Assembly (NCBI GenBank): GCA_011037195.1
Contig: JAAEAF010001549.1
Location: forward strand, 62,001-126,000
Source: Triatoma infestans
Taxonomy: Eukaryota > Arthropoda > Insecta > Hemiptera > Reduviidae
Direction: 5' to 3'
DNA length: 64,000 nt
The notes under the pieces were generated by a model that saw only the letters and a list, made by a program, of their open reading frames with translations, made no database searches and was not told the origin of the DNA. A program made the translations under genes and the position numbers. Numbering within the stretch: position 1 is the stretch's first letter; each line of letters opens with the position of its first letter. Positions 42,048 to 53,504 of this stretch are shown piece after piece.

Positions 42048-43167
42048 GAAATAACTTGACTTTTTTTTTTGTATTTCTTTATAAAATTTTTTTTTTGCAC
42101 AATTCGATATTTTATAAAATACCTACGGTGGGAAAATTTAGTTAAAAAAAAAAAAAAATAATTCTAAACTAGATTTTTCATAGAAATAATTAGGTATAAA
42201 TAATTAGCCAATCACAGTGTAGAAGAGGAGCTGTGAAATGTAGGTATATATGTTAGGATCAGAACTTTAGAATTATGATGCTGACCATGCCTCCATTTAA
42301 CACATTCACTTCTACACTGTGATTGGGTAATTATTTATACCTAATTATTTCTAAGAAAAGTTTAGTTTAAAATTTTGTTACTAATTTTCCCTCCATAGGT
42401 ATTTTATAATATATTAAGTTGTGCAATCATTATATCAGGTTCATATGGGTCATATTTATCAATCATTATTAAGGTCATATGGGAATTTTTGGGAATGAGG
42501 AGGTGGATAGGTTTGCCAAATTAGGTGCCTCTCTCCCTTTCATTGGTCCAGAGCCAGCTGTTGGTGTGTCTTCTGACACATGTTTGTCGGTCTTTCAGAC
42601 GTGGATGACCTCACAGCACTCATCCTTATGGATGAGTGCAGTGGGTTGTCGGCAGTCTAAAATGCTCATTGGGGGCCCGGACGGAGCTTTGAGTAGTGGG
42701 GTCCGATGTCTTTCACGGACCTCCCTCAGGTATCTGGTTGGATTCCTCACTGGGCATTGTGGTTTAAGGAGACATCTCTATATAATGGGACTTGTGCCTG
42801 ACCCTTTTTGTAGAGTTTGTGAAACTGAGGAGGAAACACCCATGCATTGATGACGAATTGTTTGGGTTGTGAGGAGATTAGGTTTAGGACCTTCGGCCGG
42901 AATAGGATGTCGGTAGAGGACCTTAAGCTGTGTCCTTTTAAGGTTTTGGTCCGATTTGTTCGGTCTGTTGTGAAACTTAGATGGTTAAAACCTGGGCCTG
43001 GATTTTCATTCTAGTCCCAGTGGTAGGTATTCTTTAGGGGCAGCTATATGGGCCCGAGGGGGCTTTGGATAGCGTAGGGTTTACTTCCCTCCCCTTTTGG
43101 GAATAATAATAATAAGTTGTGCAATCAAAATTTTTTATAAAAAAAATGGAAAATATCAAGTTATTTC
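42048..43167. mobile_element. MITE with long TIRs, split by LINE copy B
   Basis: The arms start GAAATAACTTGA (42048) and end TCAAGTTATTTC (43167). Moving inward, the shared features are TTATAAAA, TTGCACAA, AATACCTA, AATTAGGTATAAATAATTA and CAATCACAGTGTAGAAG, so each TIR is about 170 bp with a short unique centre (42225-42290). The LINE at 42430-43113 has inserted in the right arm, and removing it restores the arm. No coding capacity. A target duplication of the MITE itself is not clear. Confidence 0.8.
42430..43113 (+). pseudogene. LX-family LINE C-terminus (copy B)
   Basis: It starts inside the last RNase H block (HMGIFGNEEVDRFAKLGA, 42477 on), then the linker, VGFLTGHCGLRRHLYIMGL, the knuckle FCRVCETEEETPMH and the family tail. 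The 3' end is GGGAATAATAATAATAA (43099-43115). AAGTTGTGCAATCA flanks it (42416-42429, 43114-43127). The first 45 bp are a scrambled double of the GGTCATATGGG sequence, a typical 5'-junction artefact of target-primed reverse transcription. One frameshift near 42848. Confidence 0.9.
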
Positions 43168-43542
43168 ACTGCTTTATAAAATTAATGTAAGCTATAAAGA
43201 CAAACAAATAATTTTTATTCAATTATTTAAAAAAGAAGGCAAAACAGAATTAGGTGGAAATGCAGATCCAAAGTGACTCCGCTTATATTTGTATTTCGCC
43301 GTTTATATTAGAGGAACAAAATAAAATTGATGTTTAACACCCACAAATATTCACTCCAAGGAATTCATGAATTTCCGTTAAAAAAACTTTTCTTTAACTT
43401 GGAGTTTGTGTAGCTATTCATGATACGTATTGTCCTTAATTTTATGTATGTGGCGCAGTGCACGAAATATTTTAAAAGTACTTTAAAGATGGAAATCTAG
43501 GCAAGTGCAAATTCAATCAAAATCTAGTTTAACGCTACAACA

Positions 43543-43573
<31 letters not shown>

Positions 43574-43690
43574 GAACTAATTATTTGTTCAATTAAACAA
43601 TTAAATTATAATAAGAAAAAGCGTTACGAGTTCGAAAAACTACAGTCTATGTAGCTATGTAAATTGGTGTCTTGTGAGTTCACAAGATTT
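43168..43690. other. Unassigned; long A-run
   Basis: A roughly 28-base A-run at 43543-43571. The remainder is AT-rich without signals. Confidence 0.35.
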
Positions 43691-44354
43691 TCTGGTTTCA
43701 CACCAAATTTTTTTTTTTTTTTTCCTTTCTCTTACCTAGTAAGTAAGAGGAAGTATCGCAATCGTATTAGATTTTTGAAATTGATTTTTCATCGGAAATA
43801 AATGTTTTGAGGCCTCCTGAATACGAAAAAATTTTTTTAACGAATGTTTGTATGCATGTATGTATATACGCGTGTATGTGCGTGTGCTTTTGTTAATAGA
43901 ATATCTCAAAAACGAAAAGTAGGTGGAAGCTCATATATGGTATTCCGTTTAGGTACTATCACCGCATTAGACACGAAGATTTCGGTTAAAATCCATCAAA
44001 CCGGAAGTGCTACTTTACTAAATGTTTTCTACAATTTTTTGTTGTAATTTTCTCGAAAACTGTTCAAACGATTTTCTTTAAACTCCGAATACTACCTACA
44101 CATATAAATAGCTATAACTTTTATTTGAAATATCCCCCCCCCCAAAATTGATTTAAGGTGATTTTGCGTAATTTTTGGCGTTATATTTCAAATGTTACGT
44201 ATGAGGTTAGTTCAATGTTATTGGCGTTCTCTTCTGGAAGACATTATAATCATCATTCTTCTACCTGCAAAGAAAATTTGTCACTTTTATACACAATTAT
44301 TTTAACAGCAGTAAGAAAAAGTTGTGTGAATGTTTCACACCAGATTTTTTTTTT
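43691..44354 (+). repeat. MR repeat, one-module subfamily B copy with tandem junction
   Basis: Positions 43691-43717 are the right terminus of a lost copy (TTTCACACCAAATTTTTTTT), joined directly to a complete copy starting CTTTCTCTTACC at 43723. That copy has GTATGTATATACGCG, one module with ACCGGAAGTGCTACTTTACT at 43999, then AGTAAGAAAAAGTTGTGTGA and CACACCAGATTTTTTTTT at its right end. It is the shortest form with both ends. Confidence 0.8.
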
Positions 44355-45289
44355 ATTTTTATTTTTAATAAGATTGCGTTTCAAGATAAAAGTGAATTGA
44401 AAAACAATGGAGGAAGCATTTGATTGGAAAATATTGTTCCATTTAGTATAGGTACCATAAGATCAATGAATGGGGTGGGGCGAATGACATACGAATGAAA
44501 TGTGACCAACTTCCTTTTTCTACAACCAGGGGCAGTACAGTGGCTAACCTTTTATTCGTGCGCGTGCCAAAAATTCACAAATTCAAGGTTATCGACTTGC
44601 TAACGTGCCGGGCAGTTTATTATAAGGGAAAAAAGTTAAAAAAAATTAAATTTTGCCAGTTGAAAAAAATCTAGCAGAGAGTTATTCTGGAATTTCCTAT
44701 AAAGTAATAAATGAATTAATAATAACAAATAAAATTGAAAATTCCAAAATCTAATCGCTTAAAAATGCACTTTTTAATAAAGAGATTTGCTACTATATTC
44801 TCGTTATTAAATGCTTTATATCTGATTCATATTTTGTCAGTTAATAATCTTCATTCCTTTTCTTGAACTATATTTTATAAACAATTTTATTTTGGTAAAT
44901 AATGACCTCGCAAGTATATGGAGAAGATGTATTTGTAATAAAAAGTCTGGGGAACTCCAGAAAAAAGTGGAAATTTTGCTTTAATACATCGCAAAAAAAA
45001 CTTGATACTGAACATATAAAATAATCACACTGTTACTTTTTATCAAATGAAACCGTAATTAATCACTGGACTGTAAATAATTTCCTGATTCTAAACAATA
45101 CGCATTTCATTATGATCAAAGCGACACGATCTTAAAATTGATTAAAGCAATAAATTCAAAACCAGACTGATCCTTCAATCCTATTTGAAACGTATTTCGC
45201 TGTATTTTATTCCAACAAAGAGGGATGGGATTAATTTCGCTACCCTGGATAGCTATCCTGAGTTTCGACTCCAGCAATGATGCCCTTAG
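44355..45289. other. Unassigned AT-rich segment
   Basis: No assignable features; the frames are short and compositional. Confidence 0.3.
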
Positions 45290-45385
45290 ATTTTCTTTTC
45301 TTAGGAGCCTCAACAGCTCACTGTAGCTGGTAACGACCTAACACTGCCCGGAGGCCGGCATTGCACTGAGTATACTTTCGAGGGG
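45290..45385 (-). repeat. SINE SA, 3' body fragment
   Basis: The plus strand shows TTAGGAGCCTCAACAGCTCA, then GCCCGGAGGCCGGCATTGCACTGAG, the SA body without its tRNA head. Confidence 0.6.
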
Positions 45386-45939
45386 GGGACGCAATAGATC
45401 TTTCAGATCTATCGATAAAATCTAATATAAATTTATTCTAACATAGTACTAATTGTGGCGAGTCTATGTAAAGAAACTCGTTGGTAATGCTAAAGAATAT
45501 AAAAAGATTATATATATGAGTGTGTTGTGTATGTATGTTATTTCATTGGTGACGTTAAATCTTTTATAAATCGTTCACGTGCTAGTAAAATTTTTATACG
45601 TGCTATCTCGGGCACGCGTGCCATAGCTTCACCATCACTACCCTAGGGATTAACTCCAGAGAGATTCAGGGGTTCAATTTTCTTTGCAGTAAATCTATTT
45701 CCTATATTAGGCATGTCGTAGAATTGTGTTAAAACAATGATTGTAAAATTTTATTTTTCATAATTATTAATTTTGTATTCTCACTCCCAGAATTTCGGGA
45801 GGTATTCTTCAAATTATATAAAATATAGAAAATACATGTTTATGGTCTTCTGAATTTCGCAAAATGATTTATTTTAGAATTAGGTTATGCGGTCTCTCTT
45901 GTAGTATATAATTTGTCTTTGAGAAGTGAGAATCCTTGC
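45386..45939. other. Unassigned AT-rich segment
   Basis: No assignable features. Confidence 0.3.
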
Positions 45940-46245
45940 TACAAAGCCTCTCTGGGCCCATATCTACAAGATAACAAAAATAACAATCAGCTATTAGCTA
46001 AGAAATCACTCCCAAGATCCTGAACCTCATATCCTCGGAACTAACAAGTCCAGCAGAAGATGAATGTATGATTCATATTCCATGTCACAAACTCTACAAA
46101 AAGGAATTGGACTATTACGACCTAGAGATGTTCTTGAAAGACTTTGCAAATATCTCACTGCCGGCCACTGTTGTTGAGAGTTTTATTCAGAATTTTGATA
46201 TGTCAACAATCCCTAAGTTCAACCACAAGGATGTAATGTGAAGCT
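45940..46245 (-). pseudogene. LX-family LINE tail (copy E, old)
   Basis: On the minus strand SPIPFCRVCDMEYESYIHLL matches the family knuckle. The 3' UTR TATGGGCCCAGAGAGGCTTT (near 45955) matches copy B's TATATGGGCCCGAGGGGGCTT. The final Cys and the TGH block are degraded. No tail or target duplication is visible. It is the oldest of the five LX copies. Confidence 0.65.
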
Positions 46246-46268
46246 GTGCTTGTCTGGAAGTTAGGCAG

Positions 46269-47612
46269 TATAGTGGAATCAATTGTCGTGATTCCTGAGG
46301 TATGAAGTTAGATGTCTTGAAGAGGGATTTATTAGGCGGAAGTTAGTTTAGAGAGTTATTGCTTGAATTACTAACACTGAATTTATAAAAATAGAATATA
46401 TTTTAACAATAATTTGAATGAGCCTAATGGTAACTACAATTAATATGATTTGATAAAAGTATATAAACAATTTTAAGAGTTAAATAACATATAATTTAAA
46501 ATGATTATAATAAATAAACTAATATACACAACTATGAAAATAATTATAAGTAAAACCTCAACGGCGCTCGGAACTCAAGTATAACTGCTGGTAAAATGAT
46601 ACTGATATAATAATGTGGCTACTGATATAATAATGATGATATAATGATTGATATAATGATCCCCTCTTCCAGTGGGGCGAAGTTTATATTAGTCTTACTC
46701 ATACACTGTCAAGTGTGTAAGTGAGTTCTCACACTAAGACATCTCTAGTAGCGTGCGACCTTGTGCGACCTTGGTTAGGCCGGCGACCAGTGATTCAGGT
46801 CAGTGGCCAGATTTGGTCGCCCATCGGCGACTTTCAAAGACCCTTCGATACCTTTGTATTGAAAAGGCAGCGGCGGCTGTGGGGCCACTAGTTATAAATT
46901 ATTCTTTCTTTTATTATATTTTGTTTATTCTTTTATTATATTTTGTATATTCAATGATCGTCCTTGATGGTCGGGAGTTGTCTAGTCAGATGCCTCCCGC
47001 TCTCGCAAAGAAAACGATCCGAGAGTATGAGATAGGGAAGTGGCAAAGACGCTGGGACGAGGCAGAGACAGGAAGAACTACTTATGAGTTCTTTCCAAAT
47101 CTGCATCACAGACTGTCGATGCGATGGCTGCGGCTATCCCAGACCGTTACACAATATTTCACGGGGCACGGGGAGTTCAATTCTAAGCTCTTCGACTTGG
47201 GATTGAAAGATTCCCCAAATTGTGAATGCGGTCAGCGGGACACGGTGCATCACGTTCTCTTCCGGTGTCCTCTCCTCGACGAGGCTAGAATCCATATGGA
47301 ATTCAAGCTGATAAGTAGGGGGGGGAACTGGCCGGGAGAATGTAAAGAGCTGGTAACGAATGCAAGGAACTTCGAAGACTTTGTCGAGTTCGCTCAAGAA
47401 GTCGCAGTGATAAGAAGGACTAGACGTATAAGTAGAGGTCCGCCTCCCCGTGGCAGGGACGGGAACTTATCTACCTAGTAGATAAGGCTAAGTGACCATA
47501 GGCACCGGTTTTGGCGCTATGCGCTTGGTACGGTGGCTAAGAGTGTGCGTAATAATAATAATAATAAAATAATTATATTTTGTAAAGGCTTTGACATTGC
47601 TTTGTCATTACA
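46269..47612 (-). mobile_element. LTR, second copy, interrupted by a LINE
   Basis: Same family as 19817-20365: the minus strand begins TGTAATGACAAAGCAATG and ends CCACTATA. GCAG flanks it (46265-46268, 47613-47616), a 4-bp target duplication. Relative to the other copy it has about 180 bp of extra AT-rich sequence (46380-46560) and lacks about 50 bp near 46840. The LINE at 46948-47571 sits inside it. No internal gag/pol, so it is a solo LTR. Confidence 0.75.
46948..47571 (+). pseudogene. R1-like LINE C-terminus
   Basis: An open frame from 46950 to 47478 reads WQRRWDEAETGRTTYEFFP, then FTGHGEFNSKLFDLGLKDSP and a knuckle CECGQRDTVHHVLFRC (C-x-C...H-x4-C), the standard C-terminus of R1-clade elements. 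It has no stop or frameshift over about 170 codons, so it is young. The 3' UTR ends GGCTAAGAGTGTGCG, then TAATAATAATAA (47550-47566). ATTATATTTTGTA flanks it (46935-46947, 47572-47584). It lacks RT and endonuclease because of 5' truncation. Confidence 0.88.
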
Positions 47613-49015
47613 GCAGATATACATATATCGAGGGACACGTCAAGGTAGATACCAGACAAAGAAGAAAGAGAGGCAACTAATTTGTCCAACATATTTCCTG
47701 TCTTTACCAGAGATCTCCGAGTGACCTGCTTCTAGACTAGAGGAATTTGTAAGTGAAGTCATAAGGATTTAATTTCCTCATCGCAGTTTGATTGGCCGAA
47801 GAGCTTCTTTTACATTTAAATTGTAGACATTTTATTGAGAATTAGAAAAAAAACTTCCGCAAGAAAAACCGTAAATAAGAAGTAATCAGAAGTCAAACTA
47901 TGTAAGGGATTTTTAGAAGCATTTAGCCATAAGAGAGAGAATAAAGATAAAATAGCATAGCTCCAATGCGAAAAATTGCAGGGATATTTTTTTAAATAAT
48001 TTTTCTCGAATACTGCTCTAACAATTTTCAAAGTTTCATTTGCTGTTGCGTACATTACAGTCCTTAACTTTTGTTATTAAACCTTTTCGGAAAAGATCCG
48101 AGTCATGATTTTAGGCTTTCTTCCATAAACATTTTAGCATGGTATAAGGATTTCGTTTGTATAAAATTAAGAGATAACAGTTATAATTATTATAATATAG
48201 TGGAAAACTTGCCAGCTGAAAGAAGTCGGTAGTAGTAAAAGGAAAAAAAAGAAGAGAAAATAGTAATCTTCTATCCCAGAAACTATCTGGAAACCCGGTT
48301 GATGACCTTAAAAATGAAGGAATCAATCTTTGATGTTTTCTAACACTGCGGATATACGTTCTCCTTGATATTTAGTCATCAAAAACTTCATTTTATTTTG
48401 AATATTCTGATATGACTGCGATTTAGACAGAAAGACAACAACAGTACGGTACAGCCAGAAATTCTTTTCGTATCATATTTTTACACAATAAGGCACATAA
48501 AATTAACAGCGTATTTAAATTGATACCAGTGTAGTTCTTGAAATTTCAGCTGTGTTATTTACATTAAAATCTCTATTAAAGTATTATCTTATTCATTAGA
48601 AAACTTAAGGAAAAAAAAAAACGAAATAACCCACACATACCAATTAAATGACTTCATTTATTATTATATCTCGTTAAGAAAAAAGAATTGTCAGAAAGGA
48701 AATCATTTGTATTCTCATAGGAGAGAGAGATGTTTATGCAGCTAGTGTGTGACCAATGCTTATTGTACATATGAACATCATCAAGTAACATAGGGGGGAG
48801 AGGTTTGGTCCTCTTTATGATTATGAGTCTGGGTGGAACCTTTTGAAAAAAATAAAAACAAAGAAAAAAAACTAAAATAAGAGGACTGGAGACAGGATGG
48901 GAAGGAAAAATTATGCAAATAGATGGAGTTTGGTATATCTGTATATATAAGAATGAGTACGAAATAGTGAGAGTGAGCAATAAGGCTTACTAGCGGCATA
49001 AGCAGACACACATAC
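47613..49015. other. Unassigned AT-rich, with diverged MR/HR scraps
   Basis: Positions 47960-48100 look like a decayed MR module (CTCCAATGCGAAAAATTGCAG, CTCGAATACTGCTC). Positions 48285-48320 have AACCCGGTTGATGACC, like the HR core end. Otherwise blank. Confidence 0.35.
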
Positions 49016-49019
49016 GAAC

Positions 49020-49408
49020 AGAATGTTATACAGTACCCAGCTGTAATGCGGCGCGCGTATGTAGGAAAGCAGAAAGGCTGTATGTGTGAGTGTCTTTATG
49101 GTTGCTACGTCCATGGTCGGCCGTTCGTCCAACACAACGTCGTCGTCGTCGTCGTCCTGTGCTGTGCTCCTCCTGTTCCTTTGCTCCATGGGGCCCATCA
49201 TCCCTCCCACAATAGAGGGATGCGGCGTGCTTGTTGTCATGGTGACGGCCGGGGATCTGGGTCGCGGGTTGTGTTAAGAGTGTGCGCCGATATACACGCT
49301 ACTGCTGGGGAGAGAGCCGGGGGCCTTCTATTACGTTCAATACACTCACCTACCTGCGTTCAGTTTTGCTTGCTATGTGATAACATACTCAGCTCTTCTC
49401 CGGACAAG
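49020..49408 (+). promoter_or_regulatory. GC/CpG-rich island, possible promoter and first exon
   Basis: The island contrasts sharply with the AT-rich surroundings and is rich in CpG (GGCGCGCG, a CGTCGTCGTCGTCGT run at 49138-49155, GGTGACGGCCGGGGATC). It ends at GGACAAG/GTAGGAAC (49408/49409), a fair 5' splice-site match, after which low-complexity AT-rich sequence starts, as in an exon/intron border. It does not resemble any repeat in the window. Both strands are open over parts of it, but no frame matches a family that I know. If real, it is a 5' exon of a host gene on the plus strand. Confidence 0.35.
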
Positions 49409-49863
49409 GTAGGAACTTGTAATTAATTTTTTTTTTTTTAATTATTTAAATTTAAAAAAAAGAAAAAGAAAAGATGGTATTGTTTCAGTAATTAAGAAAA
49501 TGAAAAAAAAAATTCTATTTTCTTTATTCAACGTTTCTTTTTTTTTTTTTGAAGAAGAAGTGATCACAAAGAAATTATAAGCTAAATAAAATATGCTACG
49601 TAATTAGACAAATTAAGGTATAAAAGTCCTCCATAGAAAAGGCAATTCTTTTTTGTCTAATAAAAACCCCTTTCTATGTAGAAGATTCAGCATAAGGCAG
49701 GTTCCCCAAATAAAATTTTATCCGAATATGTTTAAGTTTGCCTTATTTTTAATTTTTTTCTTTTCTACACTTTTAATCACCAAAGAATCCTTTTGAAAAA
49801 AACCCTTTGACTTCATAGGTATTTTGAATATATAACAGCTGTACATTTAGAATTATTCAATTA

Positions 49864-49897
<34 letters not shown>

Positions 49898-51247
49898 CCT
49901 TATCAAAAAAACAAAAAAAAAAACCGAGTCAAATCTGTAAGGTAGCCATATTTGTATTAAAAGTGTATAGTGAGCATGGCGGGCGACAAGGTTATGGCAT
50001 GTATTGCTCTACAGTAAATTGACGTAATTTCTTTTTTGCCCTTAATGACACTAAAACTTTAATGAGTATCAAATAGTTCCATTTGAAAATATTTTAATAA
50101 AATTTTTAATTGCCATTAATAGCGAAATTATACTAATAATTTTTTCCCTTTTACTGTGGGGGTTAAAAAAAAAAAAGGTGTGGATTTATTTGTTAATTTA
50201 TTATTTCTTTTCTCACAAATTGTTGGAATAGGTTTTTTTTTCAATTATCACCAGCTCATCTTAAAAAAAAAAAAATAAATAAATAAATTAAATAGTTCCA
50301 AACTAACTTTAAAAGTATTATTTGGGCATTTATTTTTATATTTCCTTCATTTCTAACATATTTGTTATTGTAGAATTTCTACCCCCTCCAAAAAAAAAAA
50401 ATATCATCCGAAACAATTTAGTAACTTTCCTTTATACTTTTATCTCTTTCTCTCCTATTTTCTTCTTCTCCCCCCCACTTATAGACATTACTGACGTTAA
50501 ATTACAGTGATTACCAAGAGTCACGTTTCACCATTACCCCTAGAATGTTTATTTTGGAGCCAACTAAATGAAATTTAGTATGTCCAAAGTATATATATAT
50601 ATATAATGATAATGTTTCAATAAATTTTTTTTTTTTTATAAATCTGTTATTATGTATCATATAAAATATTCTTAAAGAATAAAATTATATTAAAATAATT
50701 TATAAATGATAATTATTAAGATCGTAAAATAAAATTTAATTATTGAAATCTCTATTTATTTATAATTAATTAGTCTTGAAATCTAAATTGAAGAAATTTT
50801 TGAATTGTTACCTAGTTTCAAATTTTTATTTCTTGTGAAATCCATCTTTAACTACTTATATTTTTTCCATAAATCTAGAAAAGTTTTTTTTCCGGAGATC
50901 ACAGAAATTAGCCTCATTTAGCAATGGAACTTTTCCTCTTAAAGGCAAAAATTTTATTTTCTATAAACTTTCAAAAAACAATTATAAATGCAAGACGTAA
51001 ACAATACTCAGTGATAATTTCTATTGTGTTTTTTTTTATAATGATTTTAACTTCTATATGATTAACACACGCTGTTATTTTGTTTAATGTAATACTGGCA
51101 ACATATTGAGTATATATTTTGCTTTGTTTCTAAGAAGATTGTAACTTATAAAACACAAATTTTGTAAATTAGATATATAATAATTATGTACTGTAATTGG
51201 AAGAAGTATATAATTCACTTATACATAAAACATTATAAATAATTATA
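49409..51247. other. Unassigned low-complexity AT-rich segment
   Basis: Many A- and T-runs (49869-49898, 50165-50175, 50388-50401). No element or exon is supported. If the island on the left is a first exon, this would be intron. Confidence 0.35.
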
Positions 51248-51480
51248 ATGAGATTTTATACGGCAATGGCCAGAGAAGTTCTTTTTTTTAAGAAAAAAGA
51301 ATTCTTTGTTACTCTACGTTCGTGGTGCCCTTCTTCAGGAACTCTTTAGGTTAGGAGAGGAGTGTACGTTGAGATTGAACTTTCAATCTCAGTGCACCAA
51401 TGTTGCCCAAAACGTATAGCAACAAAGATTTTTTTATTTATTTAATAACACCTCTGGCCATTGCCACATAAACATCTCAT
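51248..51480. mobile_element. MITE with TA target site
   Basis: The inverted ends are ATGAGATTTTATACGGCAAT and, in inverse, ATGAGATGTTTATGTGGCAA, followed by GGCCAGAG; the arms extend about 70 bp. TA lies at 51246-51247 and 51481-51482. The centre has a second hairpin, GAGATTGAACTTTCAATCTC. TA flanks and TIRs suggest a Tc1/mariner-type MITE. Non-coding. Confidence 0.8.
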
Positions 51481-52249
51481 TAGAATTTTTAAGGCCTGAC
51501 GATTAAAAAAAAACATATTAATAATAATTTATTGTAATATAAGGTTTTAATATATTTTAAAAAGTGGACACATAAAAGTTTCTATCAACTTACTTTTATC
51601 AAATTTTTTGTTTAAAATAAAAGTTGTTTTAAATTTAATTATCTCTTTGATAAAATTAATTTTTGACAGTGTTAATTGAATTCTTTTAATAATATATCTT
51701 TAATAAAGGAGACATTCTGAGGTTGGAAATTTAGGCTAACAAAACAGTAGAAAGTCCCCTTTTATTCATTGAAATTTGTAATTCTAAATAAAATTTGAAT
51801 CAGTTACACATTATTATCTCACCTCATTAAACTTCAGCCTGTTTTTTTTCTACTCAGCTTGTCCTCTATAGATTCAATTCCTAAAACGCCTGGTAATAAT
51901 ATATCGAAGTTATTCGTAAATTAGTATCCGCCAAAGGAAGCATGAGATTTTTTTTTAAAATTGTTGCTGCATTTTTTCGCAAAATTAATTAAAGTATGTT
52001 TTAATAGGTTTCCCATAGTTTCATGATAAAGAAACAAAAAAAAAAAAAAAAAAAACTTACTAGCTTGTTGCATGCACCGCTCAATCGGAGTGGTAAACTT
52101 CATGTAATAACCTTGAACAAGCGTAAACAAGTTCAAGTTGTGAACTTATTTTTTTTTTATTGCACCGGTGGAGAGATTCAGAGTAGCAGTTTAGTCAGGA
52201 GGTAATCAACCGTTTTGGTTGATAAACAATAAGCATTTTAGTTAATTGC
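51481..52249. other. Unassigned AT-rich segment
   Basis: No assignable features. An A-run at 52029-52054. Confidence 0.3.
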
Positions 52250-52335
52250 GTCCTTTTATCAGGAGCGCTTAACGTCTACCTACCAAATTAGGTGTCGTGG
52301 ACATGGGCGGAAGCATCTACTTTAGTATTAACACT
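52250..52335 (-). repeat. SINE SC, 3' part
   Basis: On the minus strand: AGATGCTTCCGCCCATGTCC, ACGACACCTAATTTGGTAGG, TAGACGTTAAGCGCTCCTG. This matches the body after the tRNA head at 56130-56205. Confidence 0.7.
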
Positions 52336-52339
52336 TAGA

Positions 52340-52480
52340 ATATATAAACTGAATTTGGTTTGTGGAAGTCTGTGTTATTACACTATTTCACAAAACATCC
52401 TGATGGTTGGCGAACGCCCGAAACCGATCGATGACCAAAAAAAAGAAGCAGCTACCTTGGAAAATATCTTTGATAAAACT
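52340..52480 (+). repeat. HR repeat
   Basis: Full-length unit. The core reads CATC, CTGATGG, then GGCGAACGCCCGAAACCGAT. The last A of the first box and the stem III are mutated. Confidence 0.75.
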
Positions 52481-52992
52481 AAATCTTTGATCTAAATTAG
52501 TTAGACAGTTTTAGAAATTGATTAAGTGGTAATTTAGAAGAACGAATATACGTATCAAGACTCATAAAATATCTGCAGGAGCCAACCACCATTCCTTTGG
52601 TGGTGATGTTGACGCTATTAAAATTGTGGCTGCTTTTCCGGTTTTGAACTGTAAATCAAATAAAAGGCGTCACATTTCATTTGATATAAGTTATCTGTCT
52701 TCAAGGCGTTTAATTGCTGTAATCAACTGACTGCCCCCTCTCTTGAAGACTTTGGCCGAACCAAAGATGCTTTTCCTCTTTCCTTTTTGTAAAATAATGT
52801 AAGCCACGGGACGCTGTGCTGGTTTTCATTGTTACAGGATTACAATATAATAATAATTTAAAGTATTAAAGTAAATAATAATGAAGTATTTAATATATTG
52901 TTTTTCTTAGGTGAGCACAAAAAGTTAAACCTAAGGTTGCCTCAGCTTCCTGAATACTGAAAGAGAGAGCAGCAATAATTCATGTAAATCTT

Positions 52993-53160
52993 TCATAGTT
53001 GTTGTTGGTTCCGCAGAGCTAGAAAGCATCAGAGATATTTTCCTGATAGCTACCTTTTTTTTGTGGTCATCGACCGGTTTCGGGTGTTCGCCCCTCATCA
53101 TGATGGTTTTGTCAAAACACTGTGATAACATAGACTTTGACGAAATTTTACGAACATATC
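52993..53160 (-). repeat. HR repeat
   Basis: Minus-strand unit. The core has ATGATGA in place of CTGATGA, an intact stem II, GAAA and CCGGTCGATG. The right half ends GCAGAGCTAG...GGTTCC on plus. Confidence 0.75.
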
Positions 53161-53262
53161 TCATTACAGACAATACTTCCCATCACCGAGAATTTCCTAG
53201 GAAGAGAAAATCTAAGGACAGCATTGCAGAACTCGAACCCAGAACCTCCGTTTGAGCGTTTA
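53161..53262 (-). repeat. SINE SA fragment
   Basis: The plus strand shows CATCACCGAGAATTTCCTAGG, AGAGAAAATCTAAGGACAGC, then the B-box complement GAACTCGAACCCAGAACC. The head's A box and the 3' half are missing. Confidence 0.65.
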
Positions 53263-53264
53263 TT

Positions 53265-53400
53265 AGGAGTGTATCAACTAAATTTGTCTTGTGCAAGTCT
53301 GTGTCTGTTTTGACAAAAACATTTTGATGATGGGTGAACGCCGGAAACCGGTTGATGACCACAAAAAGTAGCAGGCTAACACGGAAAATATCTCTAATAA
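53265..53400 (+). repeat. HR repeat
   Basis: Unit with TTGATGA for the first box, GGGTGAACGCCGGAAACCGG, and right half GACCACAAAAAGTAGCAGG. The core is degraded. Confidence 0.7.
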
Positions 53401-53504
53401 ATTTTTCATGTTTTATCTGAATTATAGAATATAAAAAAAAATGCATATAAAGATTTTTTTTAAAGAGATAGTGCATGCATGGCTTGCTGAAAAATCTATT
53501 GTAT

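Noticed and set aside
48654..49240. Minus-strand frames overlapping the GC-rich island as a host protein
   Set aside because: Both strands are open because of composition and the (CGT)n run; no domain or splice-consistent structure.
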